A DNA stretch of 64,000 nt from Pirellulimonas nuda. GTDB taxonomy: Bacteria > Planctomycetota > Planctomycetia > Pirellulales > Lacipirellulaceae. The position numbers and the translations under genes are program-made. The notes beneath the pieces are model-generated. The model ran no database searches. It saw only the letters and a list, made by a program, of their open reading frames with translations, and had not been told where the DNA came from. Shown in pieces: positions 9,692 to 17,076 of the stretch; position 1 is the stretch's first letter, and each line of letters begins with the position of its first letter. The stretch is taken from positions 744,001-808,000 of the forward strand of contig NZ_CP036291.1 in the NCBI RefSeq assembly GCF_007750855.1, in the 5' to 3' direction.

Positions 9692-9929
9692 CGTTGAAAC
9701 TCCGTGGTCTGGTGAAGAGGGTTAAACTCACGGGCAGGCAGTAATGCAAACAGTGCGCCAAACCCGCTTTGTGTTTTAAGCCGGCTGAACCGCGAAGAAT
9801 CCGTACCTCCCCTATGCACGGACGAAGTCAACCGATCGCCCAACGTCCAGCGATTGATCGCCCAGCAATCACCACCAAGGAGCAAACCTCTCTCGAGCCG
9901 CACCCCTCCAGAGCCGCGCCCCCCCTCTT
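9692..9929. other. Intergenic spacer upstream of the PRC-barrel gene
   Basis: No convincing gene. The spacer presumably carries the PRC-barrel promoter. Near 9893-9935 it holds three short copies of GAGCCGC, which look like decayed pieces of the repeat that follows. Confidence 0.4.
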
Positions 9930-10022
9930 GAGCCGCGCCCGTCAGGAAGCGGAGCGCGAAGCAATAAGAATCACGAAGCAGAGACCAGCGCTTCGCGCTC
10001 CGCTTCCTGACGGGCGCGGCTC
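9930..10022. repeat. Inverted repeat, GAGCCGCGCCCGT family, second copy
   Basis: Perfect 33-base arms at 9930-9962 and 9990-10022 with a 27-base loop. The outer 25 bases of each arm match the element at 7060-7158 with one change (CGTAAGG to CGTCAGG), while the loops differ entirely. The conserved arms with free loops suggest a mobile or converted palindromic element. Confidence 0.9.
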
Positions 10023-10046
10023 GATGGAAGATTTCTGCTTGCATGG

Positions 10047-10068
10047 TTATTCTAATTCGTTAGAATAA
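10047..10068. promoter_or_regulatory. Probable BlaI-type operator
   Basis: A perfect 9-bp dyad (TTATTCTAA, 4-base spacer TTCG, TTAGAATAA) lies 46 bases before the BlaI-family gene. It is AT-rich in a very GC-rich setting. MecI/BlaI repressors bind dyads of this size and autoregulate, so this is the best candidate for their site. The protein-site pairing is inference. Confidence 0.65.
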
Positions 10069-10113
10069 GCACGCGATCGAGCGACCCGTTTCTCCTCCCA
10101 CCACGCTCCTGAC

Positions 10114-10521
10114 ATGCCCCGACCCCCGAACCCCCACCCCACCGACGGAGAGCTCGAGATCCTCCGCGTGCTCTGGCAGGGGCCGCAGTCGCTCTCCGCC
10201 ATTTGCGAGGCGCTGCGGGACGAGCACGCCTCGTCCAGAGACCGGGCCCCCTCCACCGTCGCCACGATGCTCAAGGTGATGGCCGGCAAGGGGCTCGCGG
10301 CCCGCGTCGGCGCCGGCCGCGGCGCCATGTGGCGCGCCAAGGTGAGCCGCCGCTCAGCCACGCGCGGGCTGGTGGCCAAGCTGGTCGACGGCGTGTTCGA
10401 CGGCTCCGCCAGCGGGCTGATGGCCTACCTGGTAGAAACCGGCGGCCTGGACGCCAAGCAGCTCGCCGAGCTGAAGAAAGCAGTCGTCGCACAGACGGCG
10501 CCCGACGGGCGGGGTGATTGA
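10114..10521 (+). CDS. BlaI/MecI/CopY family transcriptional repressor
   Basis: A 135-residue protein. The N-terminal winged helix is recognisable: PTDGELEILRVLWQGPQSLS, followed by APSTVATMLKVMAGKGL (recognition helix) and a wing ending MWRA. The C-terminal helical dimerisation part (LVAKLVDGVFDGSASGLMAYLV) is normal for the family. In known systems the partner M56 membrane protease cleaves BlaI on sensing a signal. Here the M56 gene follows directly. A palindromic operator sits upstream at 10047-10068. Target genes other than its own operon cannot be told from the window. Confidence 0.9.
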   Translation: MPRPPNPHPTDGELEILRVLWQGPQSLSAICEALRDEHASSRDRAPSTVATMLKVMAGKGLAARVGAGRGAMWRAKVSRRSATRGLVAKLVDGVFDGSASGLMAYLVETGGLDAKQLAELKKAVVAQTAPDGRGD

Positions 10522-10585
10522 TGTCGCTAGTGCTTCTCTCCTCCAAGTTCCGCCACGGCGGACCCCACCAAGCGCCGAGCAACCC

Positions 10586-11764
10586 ATGAACCCGCTCTGG
10601 ACCGCCGTCGGCTGGACGATGCTGCACTTCCTCTGGGTCGGCGCCGCGATCCTGCTAGCGGCCGCCGTCTTGCGGACGGCGCTCCGCCGCGCCCCCGCGC
10701 GTGTGCGTTACGCCGCCTCGCTCCTCACGCTCGCCTGGCTAGCAACCGCCCCCGTGCTGTGCGGCACGCTGCTAGTCGAGAAGCCCGCAGACCCATCAAG
10801 GCCTGTAGGATGGGTTACCCGCGCCAGCGGCAACCCATCTAGCAGCGCGGAAGAAGCCGCGGTCCCATCCGTCGACGCCCAAGTTAATACCGCAAGCGTC
10901 GCGCTGGAGGCCGTTGAGGCGTTTGAACCTTCTCCGCCACGAGATGGGTTGCCGCTGGCGCGGATAACCCACCCTACACGCGCCTTGCAGGTTGCGGCGG
11001 AGGCAGCGCCGTACGTCTGGCTGGTCGGCGCGCCGTTGACGCTGCTGTTGCTGGCGACCGGCGTCATCGGCGCCGAGCGGCTCAAGCACGCCGGCGCCGC
11101 GATCGACGACCCGGCCACGCTGGCGCTGCTGGCCCGCGCGCGGCGGACGATGCGGGTCGGCCGGCGCGTGGCGCTGCTGGCGTGCGACCGGGTGGCGCAG
11201 CCGGTGCTGATCGGCGTGCTGCGGCCCGCCATCTTGCTGCCCCCGGCGCTGCTGGCCGGGCTGTCGACCGACGAGCTGGAGCTGGTGCTGCTGCACGAGC
11301 TGGCGCACGTCCGCCGGTGGGACAACCTGGTGAACCTGCTGCAACGCGTTATCGAGGCGCTGCTGTTCTTCCACCCCGCGGTCTGGATCGCCAGCCGGTG
11401 GGTACGCAGAGACAGGGAAGAATGCTGCGACGCGCTGGTGGTCGACGCCACCGGCCGGCGCCAGGCGTACGCGGGGCTCTTGGTGCGCGTGGCCCAGAGC
11501 GTGCTGGAGGGCCGGCCCGCGCCGGCGCTCGCGACAACGAATGGCCCAACCCCCGCTCGCCCGCCGGGTGCGGCGGATCCTGAACCTGGAGGACGACGCG
11601 ATGCTCGTTTCACGCAGGCTGTTGCTGGTGGTGTTGCTGGCGGTGGTGGGGACGCTTGGCGTGGCGGTGCATTGGGCGACGGCCGAGGAAACCGCGAAGC
11701 CGAAGCGCCCGGGGGGCGCCGAGAAGCCTGCGGCGGAGAAGCCGGAAACCGAGGGCTTGCTTGA
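10586..11764 (+). CDS. M56 (BlaR1-type) membrane peptidase, N-terminal part, frame disrupted
   Basis: The start at 10586 gives two early membrane helices (LHFLWVGAAILLAAAVL and the next), then a third near residue 150, then the M56 zinc motif HELAH at about residues 236-240 with RRWDNLVNLLQRVIEALLFF and REECCDALVV. Family proteins continue through an ALA-x-AMAQPPLxRRVRRIL segment into a further membrane helix. Here that continuation exists but in the next frame, starting at 11541. Dropping one A at about 11540 joins the two. After 11540 this frame has only ~75 unrelated Gly/Arg-rich residues. An inverted-repeat element is inserted in frame at 10805-10977. The gene is either broken, frameshifted in translation, or carries a sequence error. 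Confidence 0.75.
   Translation: MNPLWTAVGWTMLHFLWVGAAILLAAAVLRTALRRAPARVRYAASLLTLAWLATAPVLCGTLLVEKPADPSRPVGWVTRASGNPSSSAEEAAVPSVDAQVNTASVALEAVEAFEPSPPRDGLPLARITHPTRALQVAAEAAPYVWLVGAPLTLLLLATGVIGAERLKHAGAAIDDPATLALLARARRTMRVGRRVALLACDRVAQPVLIGVLRPAILLPPALLAGLSTDELELVLLHELAHVRRWDNLVNLLQRVIEALLFFHPAVWIASRWVRRDREECCDALVVDATGRRQAYAGLLVRVAQSVLEGRPAPALATTNGPTPARPPGAADPEPGGRRDARFTQAVAGGVAGGGGDAWRGGALGDGRGNREAEAPGGRREACGGEAGNRGLA
10805..10977. repeat. Inverted-repeat element inside the M56 coding sequence
   Basis: Arms of 36 bases at 10805-10840 and 10942-10977 are reverse complements with two mismatches. The core between them is about 100 bases. The whole length is open in the M56 frame and encodes GWVTRASGNPSS at one end and DGLPLARITHP at the other, in the loop between membrane segments. 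It has the form of a small non-autonomous palindromic element that landed without breaking the frame. Confidence 0.85.
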
Positions 11765-13523
11765 AGACCTGTTCGGCGGCGGAGTGGGCGAATCCGCGAG
11801 TCCCTTTGGCGGGCATGGGGGCGGGGGTGAGGCCGATCCGTTCGGCGGCGGCGGGATGGAGAGGGACGATACGTTCGGGGGAGGGGGCGAGTTCGGCCGT
11901 CGGGGCGGAGCGTTTGGAGGAGAGTACGGCGGCGCGTTTGGAAATGAGTTCGCCGCGGAGCAACCGGCCGAAGGCCCCAACAATCAGGGCTTCCAATTCC
12001 CGACCGCCGAAGAGCAGCGCTACGCCGACCGCGCGTTTCATCTGCTGGGGTTGGAAGTCGAGAAGCTGTCGGCGGAGGAATCGGAGCGAGTCAAGAAGCT
12101 CGGGCTCAAGGGGGGCGTGCGGATCGCCTCGAACGCGGGACCGAACAACGCAACGCGGGCGCCGTGGGTGCAAAACGGCGACCTGCTGGTCGGCCTGCAC
12201 GCGTCGCCCATCACAGGGTTGAAGGACCTGTACGAGCTGCTCGGCCGCGACGACTTGCAGGAGTACCAGCCGATGAAGATGTACGTGGTGCGTCGCCCAC
12301 ACACCGAGAGTGACGACCCGTTCGGCGGCGGGTTCGGCGGGGAGGAGCGGCCGCCGTCGAGAGACGAAGTCATCAGCGGGCGGATTTATCCCGACGAGAA
12401 GGCCTGGCAAGCGACGCAGCCGGAGCTTGAAGCGGCTCCATTGTGGCCACAAGTCGATCCGACCAAACCGTCACCGGCGCAAGCCGACGCTGCAAGTAGC
12501 GGTCTGGCGCCGGGCGCCGTGCTCTACGACGGCAAGACGTTCGACGAGTGGCGGGGCTTGTGGAAGCAGGAGCTGAACCCCGAACGTCGAATCGAGGCGG
12601 TCCAGGCGCTGGGAGCGTTCGCGAGTAACGGGTACGCGGAAGAAGCGACGGAAGCAATTCTGGATGTGGCGGGGGAGTACGACTTCGCGAGCACCGCTGG
12701 CACGTTCGGAGAACTCAAGCAGGAGATCTTGGCGCAGCTCGACGGTCGACGCGGGCCGAAGGCCGGGCAGGTCGCGTGGAGTCTCACAATGCATCGGTAT
12801 GGTCGCGATCCAGACCGATATCAAGCCCTTATGGTTCGTCTGATCTACGGCGTTCACGAGAATAATGGCAGGCAAGATGAATTGTTCGAGCTTGCTGAAA
12901 GCGAAGACAAGCAGATCGCCGGAGCCGCCTTGGTGCGTCTCGCGGTTCTCTACGGTGACGATCCTAGATTTCCCGACCTGCTAGATCGCAACTTGCAGTC
13001 GAGCGATCCGGAGCGGGTGGCCGATGGATTGCGAGCGATTGGGACTACCAAACATTGGCCTCAGGAAGCAGACCGAGCGCTACTGCATCCCAACCTGAAA
13101 GTTCAAGCGCTCGCGAGAAGAGTTGCTGGAGGTCTCGACCCAAACCGGTACCGCGAGATCGCAGAACGCGCAACGTCACTCCTGACGGCGGCAGAAGATC
13201 AGGCCGATCAGATTGCGCTGTGTCGTGCGTTGGCCGCGCTACGACGGGCGTCGACCAAGGGCGCCCGCGGAGCGACAGAAGCCCTGATTCAATCTCAGGA
13301 CGAGACTCTTAAGTACGCGGCCCTCGTCGCTACGCTCGTGGTTACGAATCCTGACGTCCACCCCACGGCGTCTAACTATTCACGATCGCCGGTCTTTCAG
13401 AGTTTCGCCAAGGAGTTAGGTGTTACTGCCCCGGTTGCAATGGGAAGACTGGGGTCGCCTGAGTGGGAGGCGTTTCTTCAACGGATCAACAATGAGATCG
13501 CTGTGGTCCAGAGCGGTCGATAG
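11541..13523 (+). CDS. M56 peptidase C-terminal part: membrane helix, Gly-rich linker, PDZ-like and HEAT-like regions
   Basis: The 660 residues begin AQPPLARRVRRILNLED and a membrane helix (LLLVVLLAVVGTLGVAV), which is how M56 proteins of this type normally continue after the zinc domain. A Gly/Phe-rich linker (residues ~75-140) leads to a PDZ-like segment (GLKGGVRIAS, GDLLVGLHASPI) and then a helical-repeat region starting YDGKTFDEWRGLWKQELNPE. The ATG at 11541 lacks a good ribosome site, which fits this being the displaced rest of the upstream gene and not an independent protein. It could still be made by frameshifting or reinitiation. It probably lies on the outer face and senses or scaffolds. 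Confidence 0.7.
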   Translation: MAQPPLARRVRRILNLEDDAMLVSRRLLLVVLLAVVGTLGVAVHWATAEETAKPKRPGGAEKPAAEKPETEGLLEDLFGGGVGESASPFGGHGGGGEADPFGGGGMERDDTFGGGGEFGRRGGAFGGEYGGAFGNEFAAEQPAEGPNNQGFQFPTAEEQRYADRAFHLLGLEVEKLSAEESERVKKLGLKGGVRIASNAGPNNATRAPWVQNGDLLVGLHASPITGLKDLYELLGRDDLQEYQPMKMYVVRRPHTESDDPFGGGFGGEERPPSRDEVISGRIYPDEKAWQATQPELEAAPLWPQVDPTKPSPAQADAASSGLAPGAVLYDGKTFDEWRGLWKQELNPERRIEAVQALGAFASNGYAEEATEAILDVAGEYDFASTAGTFGELKQEILAQLDGRRGPKAGQVAWSLTMHRYGRDPDRYQALMVRLIYGVHENNGRQDELFELAESEDKQIAGAALVRLAVLYGDDPRFPDLLDRNLQSSDPERVADGLRAIGTTKHWPQEADRALLHPNLKVQALARRVAGGLDPNRYREIAERATSLLTAAEDQADQIALCRALAALRRASTKGARGATEALIQSQDETLKYAALVATLVVTNPDVHPTASNYSRSPVFQSFAKELGVTAPVAMGRLGSPEWEAFLQRINNEIAVVQSGR

Positions 13524-13706
13524 ACGAATCGGTGACCTGGTAGGGGAATAAATCCGTCATGAACTGAAGTTGGTCCGGCGGTAATTTTCGGGATTTCCTG
13601 GAGGCTTGCGGGCTCCCGACCTCCGGGCGTTAGCTTCCGGCTCGCTTTGGGGCGAACCTGCTTGGTTTGGCGTCTTGGGTCGATCGCTAGTAATCGACGA
13701 TTCCCA

Positions 13707-13800
13707 GGCCCGGAGGGCCGACGGCGTATAGCCAGGGGCGCGAGCCCCTGGAATCGGGACCCGTTCAGTGCAAAGCCCCGGAGGGGCGACGGCGTGCGGG
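13707..13800 (-). repeat. Opposite-orientation unit flanking the tandem array
   Basis: Contains a reversed, partly diverged version of the unit that makes up the array at 13814-14300, including AGCCCCGGAGGGGCGACGG and CAGGGGCGCGAGCCCCTGG. Together they could fold into one large branched stem. Confidence 0.65.
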
Positions 13801-13813
13801 GGCGTCCAACGCG

Positions 13814-14300
13814 CCGCCGCCCCTCCCGGGGCTCTTGTTGCGTCTGGTGCACGGGACCAGGGGCTTGCGCCCCTGGCGATGCGCCGCCGCCCCTCCGGGG
13901 CTCTTGTTGCGCCTGGTGCACGGGACCAGGGGCTTGCGCCCCTGGCTATGCGCCGCCGCCCCTCCCGGGGCTCTTGTTGCGCCTGGTGCACGGACCAGGG
14001 GCTTGCGCCCCTGGCTATGCGCCGCCGCCCCTCCGGGGCTCTTGTTGCGTCTGGTGCACGGGACCAGGGGCTTGCGCCCCTGGCGATGCGCCGCCGCCCC
14101 TCCGGGGCTCTTGTTGCGCCTGGTGCACGGACCAGGGGCTTGCGCCCCTGGCGATGCGCCGTCGCCCCTCCGGGGCTCTTGTTGCGCCTGGTGCACGGGA
14201 CCAGGCGCTTGCGCCCCTGGCGATGCGCCGCCGCCCCTCCCGGGGCTCTTGTTGCGTATGATGCGCGGGACCATTGGCTCGCGCCCCTGGCTATCCGCAG
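13814..14300 (+). repeat. Seven-unit tandem array of a 68-70 bp hairpin repeat
   Basis: The anchor CTCTTGTTGCG recurs at 13832, 13901, 13971, 14039, 14108, 14176 and 14246, spacing 68-70 bases. Each unit has a hairpin CCAGGGGC-TTGC-GCCCCTGG and a second short palindrome GCCCCTCCGGGGC. Units differ by a few substitutions and one-base indels, and the last is the most diverged. There are no spacers between units. Long open frames on both strands come from the repeat composition and lack codon character. The surrounding 13524-14703 has no gene I can support; its last 350 bases show no recognisable feature. Confidence 0.9.
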
Positions 14301-14703
14301 TCGGCCTTCCGGGCCTGATCGCCGCCGCGTGACGCTGCTTTCTTTTCCTCATTTCTGGCTCGCAAATAGCCACCCGGTCGCAGACAATCGTCGAGCGGCT
14401 TTTGCCCGGCTGGCGTGGGAGGACTGCGCACTGGGTGCGGCCATGGATCGAGGTGACGAGTTTTGTCCATGAGGTGTCCGATCGACCTGCTGGGTGTCCG
14501 CTTGGAGGTGGCAAAACCCCTCCCGCAGAGGGGGTCTGAGGCGGTCCAGCCGCGGCGCGGCGGGCCCTGTGGGCTCGTTTTCGCGGGGTTTTGTCGGGAC
14601 GCCTGGGGTTTTGTCCGAGAATTAGCCCCCCGGACCAGTGGACAATAGGACAAAACGATTGCCTGGCCGCACGTCGCGTTCTGGACGCTTTAAGTTATCG
14701 CCA

Positions 14704-15645
14704 ATGACCTACCTTCTGGGCGTCGACGAAGCGGGCTACGGCCCTAACCTGGGGCCGCTGGTGGTGGCGGTTTCGGCGTGGGGGGTAGGCGAGCAGTGGC
14801 ACGAGCCGGCCGACCTGTACGATACCCTTGCCCGGGTCTTCTCGCGTACGCCGCGGGCCGGGCGGGTCGCGATCGCCGACTCCAAGGCGTTGTACAAACC
14901 CCGCGGCGGGCTGCGTCGGCTGGAGCACGCGGTGCTGGCGCTTGCGCCGCGTGTGGCGAGCTGGAACGGGCTGGTCGACACGCTCGGCGCCGACCCGGAC
15001 GGGCGCCAGGGCTCGCTCCCTTGGCACGAGGGGTTCGATCCGCTGGTCCCTGGGGACGCGTCGCAGGCCGAGATCGATTCGGGCCGTGCCCGGGTCGTGC
15101 TGGGCTGCGCCTCGGCGGGGGTCGATCCGCCGACGCTGGCGGCGCGGATCGTCCACCCGCTGGAGTTCAACCAGTTGTGCGACCGCTTCGACTCCAAGGG
15201 CGCCACGTTGTCACACGTGTCGCTGGGGCTGCTGCGGGGCGCCGTGGACGGGCTCGCCGGGGCGCCCGTCTACTGCGTGCTCGACAAGCACGGCGCCCGC
15301 AACCGCTACGCCGAGGTGATCGAGGCCCATTTCCCGCAGCACACGCTGGCGGTCGACGGGGAAGGCCGGGCCGAGAGCCGGTACCGGCTCTCGGGGCCGA
15401 GCGACATTACCCTCGTTTTCCGGGCCAAGGGGGAATCGCACCTGCCGACGGCCCTGGCGTCGATGACCGCCAAGCTGCTGCGGGAGGTGGCGATGGCGGC
15501 GTTGAACCAGTACTGGGGGGCGCGGGTCCCGGCCCTGGCGCCAACGGCCGGCTACCCGGGCGACGCGGGGCGTTTCCGGGCCGACATTGCACGGGAATGG
15601 GCCCGTTTAGGGCTGGAGGAGGACCTGTTGTGGCGCCGCCGATAA
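14704..15645 (+). CDS. RNase HII-like protein
   Basis: A 313-residue protein opening with LLGVDEAGYGPNLGPLVVA, which matches the GVDEAGRGPLAGPVV active-site strand of type 2 ribonuclease H, including the Asp-Glu pair. IADSKALYKPRGGL corresponds to the family's D-S-K motif. VYCVLDKHGARNRY supplies the third Asp region, and FRAKGESHLPTALASMTAKL resembles the ADAKSPSVAAASIVAKV strand-helix. It is half again as long as ordinary RNase HII (about 200 residues), with inserts between these motifs. It probably cleaves RNA in RNA-DNA hybrids, but the inserts and the Lys/Glu-rich last motif suggest a distinct subfamily. The start at 14704 is set by the domain start. Confidence 0.7.
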   Translation: MTYLLGVDEAGYGPNLGPLVVAVSAWGVGEQWHEPADLYDTLARVFSRTPRAGRVAIADSKALYKPRGGLRRLEHAVLALAPRVASWNGLVDTLGADPDGRQGSLPWHEGFDPLVPGDASQAEIDSGRARVVLGCASAGVDPPTLAARIVHPLEFNQLCDRFDSKGATLSHVSLGLLRGAVDGLAGAPVYCVLDKHGARNRYAEVIEAHFPQHTLAVDGEGRAESRYRLSGPSDITLVFRAKGESHLPTALASMTAKLLREVAMAALNQYWGARVPALAPTAGYPGDAGRFRADIAREWARLGLEEDLLWRRR

Positions 15646-15652
15646 GCGTTTG

Positions 15653-15830
15653 AACCGCCAAGACGCCAAGAGCGCCAAGAATGACGATAAGTGGACAGGA
15701 TTGCAGGATTAGCTGGATCAACGGAAGTTAGACGCCTTAGTTGAGGGATTCCAACACTTACGTGTTCATCCTGCCCATCCTGTTATCCTGTCAACTTTCT
15801 TTCTTGGCGCTCTTGGCGTCCTTGGCGGTT
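15653..15830. repeat. Inverted repeat upstream of rpsL (CCGCCAAG family)
   Basis: Arms at 15653-15681 and 15801-15830 are reverse complements apart from one missing base. Each arm is built from CGCCAAG steps. A nested pair (GGACAGGATTGCAGGATT and ATCCTGTTATCCTGTC) lies inside. A further single arm occurs at 17030-17054, just before fusA. Confidence 0.85.
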
Positions 15831-15924
15831 TATCGTCCTTCGTCCCCCGGCCCGCCGTTGACACCCGCCGGCAATCCGGTATTTTGGGTGATTCTTCGAT
15901 CATCGTCCTCAGCCCGCTGCCCGT

Positions 15925-16302
15925 ATGCCTACCGTCAACCAACTTGTCCGCAAGCGCCGCCGGCCGAAGCGGAAGTTCAGCAAGAGCCCCGTCCTGAACC
16001 AATGCCCGCAAAAGCGTGGCGTTTGCCTGCAGGTGCGGACCATGACGCCCAAGAAGCCGAACTCGGCTTTGCGGAAGATCACCCGCGTCCGCCTGTCGAA
16101 CGGCAAGGAAGTGACGGTGTACATCCCGGGCGAAGGGCACTCGCTGCAGGAACACAGCATCGTGCTGGTCCGCGGCGGCCGGGTCCGCGACCTGCCGGGC
16201 GTGCGGTACCAGGTGGTCCGCGGCGCGCTGGACACCCTGGGGGTCAACGGCCGCAAGCAGAGCCGCAGCCGCTACGGCGCCAAGAAGGGCGGCGGGAAGT
16301 AA
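15925..16302 (+). CDS. rpsL: 30S ribosomal protein S12
   Basis: The 125-residue protein is a full-length bacterial S12: [12 protein letters not shown] start, [13 protein letters not shown], the decoding-site loop [17 protein letters not shown] and the second loop [20 protein letters not shown], and a [16 protein letters not shown] tail. It helps control decoding accuracy in the A site. It is the first gene of an rpsL-rpsG-fusA group, but the spacers in that group are unusually long and hold inverted repeats. Confidence 0.98.
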   Translation: MPTVNQLVRKRRRPKRKFSKSPVLNQCPQKRGVCLQVRTMTPKKPNSALRKITRVRLSNGKEVTVYIPGEGHSLQEHSIVLVRGGRVRDLPGVRYQVVRGALDTLGVNGRKQSRSRYGAKKGGGK

Positions 16303-16429
16303 GTTAGCTTTCAGCCGTCAGCTTTTGACGGATTGAGCGAACTGCCGGAAGTTGCTCGCAAGAGTCGGAAACATCTCACACCAAACACTAGCTGATCGCT
16401 GACAGCTGACCGCTGACAGCTCCACCGCC
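16303..16429. repeat. rpsL-rpsG spacer with short AGCTGACAGC-type repeats
   Basis: The spacer has TCAGCCGTCAGCTTTTGACGG near its start and two direct GCTGACAGCT-type copies near its end (about 16393-16421). These can pair with the left part in inverted orientation. No gene. Confidence 0.5.
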
Positions 16430-16900
16430 ATGGGCCGCATCACTTCTAGCCGCAAGCAACTCAAGCCGGACCCCGTTCACGGGTCGCTGCTGGCCAGCAA
16501 GTTCGTCAACTGCTTGATGGTGGACGGCAAGAAGAGCACCGCCCAGCAGGTGTTCTACGACGCGTTGGACATCATCAAAGAGAAGCTGCCGGAGGAGGAG
16601 GCCATCGAGGTCTTCACCCAGGCGATCGAGAACGTGAAGCCGGCGATCGAGGTCCGCAGCAAGCGGGTCGGCGGCGCCGCCTACCAGGTGCCGATGCAGG
16701 TGAACCGCACGCGTCAGCAGTCGCTGGCCATCCGCTGGGTGCTGCTTGCGATCCGCGACAAGAAGGGCCGCCCCGCCGCCCAGAAGCTGGCCGAAGAGCT
16801 GCTCAACGCCTACAAGCGTGAAGGCGTAGCCATGGGCCGCCGCGAGAATATCCACCGCATGGCCGACGCCAACAAGGCCTTCGCGCACTTTGCTTGGTAA
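16430..16900 (+). CDS. rpsG: 30S ribosomal protein S7
   Basis: A 156-residue protein, the standard bacterial length. Conserved S7 segments are present: [27 protein letters not shown], the [18 protein letters not shown] loop that touches 16S rRNA, and a C-terminal [29 protein letters not shown]7 nucleates assembly of the 30S head and borders the E site. It follows rpsL after a 127-base spacer with repeats. Confidence 0.98.
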   Translation: MGRITSSRKQLKPDPVHGSLLASKFVNCLMVDGKKSTAQQVFYDALDIIKEKLPEEEAIEVFTQAIENVKPAIEVRSKRVGGAAYQVPMQVNRTRQQSLAIRWVLLAIRDKKGRPAAQKLAEELLNAYKREGVAMGRRENIHRMADANKAFAHFAW

Positions 16901-16922
16901 GGGGTTGGCCCAGGCGGGTTAA

Positions 16923-17016
16923 CCACTGAGCCACTGAGGACACAGAGACGGACGGAGCGTAGTAACAGGCACTTCGTCGTCCTCTTTTTTCCTCAGTGCT
17001 CTCTGTGGCTCTGTGG
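16923..17016. repeat. Inverted repeat in the rpsG-fusA spacer (CACAGAG family)
   Basis: Arms of 25 bases at 16923-16947 and 16992-17016 pair with five mismatches and are made of CACAGAG/CACTGAG steps. Single arms of the same family occur at 19216-19245 and 51903-51927. It could form a stem in the leader of fusA mRNA. Confidence 0.75.
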
Positions 17017-17076
17017 TGAACTTTTCTTGGCGCCGTTGGCGTCCTTGGCGGTTCCCCCTTCTAAGCCCATAGCACC

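Noticed and set aside
13814..14300. Possible CRISPR array
   Set aside because: The units are directly adjacent with no unique spacers, they are 68-70 bases long and GC-rich with internal hairpins, and no cas gene lies in the window.
13557..14514. Several long open frames on both strands over the tandem array
   Set aside because: They repeat one Arg/Pro/Gly-rich peptide and exist only because the unit is GC-rich and lacks stops in several frames. No ribosome site or family match.
14463..14648. 61-codon frame before the RNase HII-like gene
   Set aside because: No recognisable domain, no good start context, and it overlaps the likely leader of the next gene.
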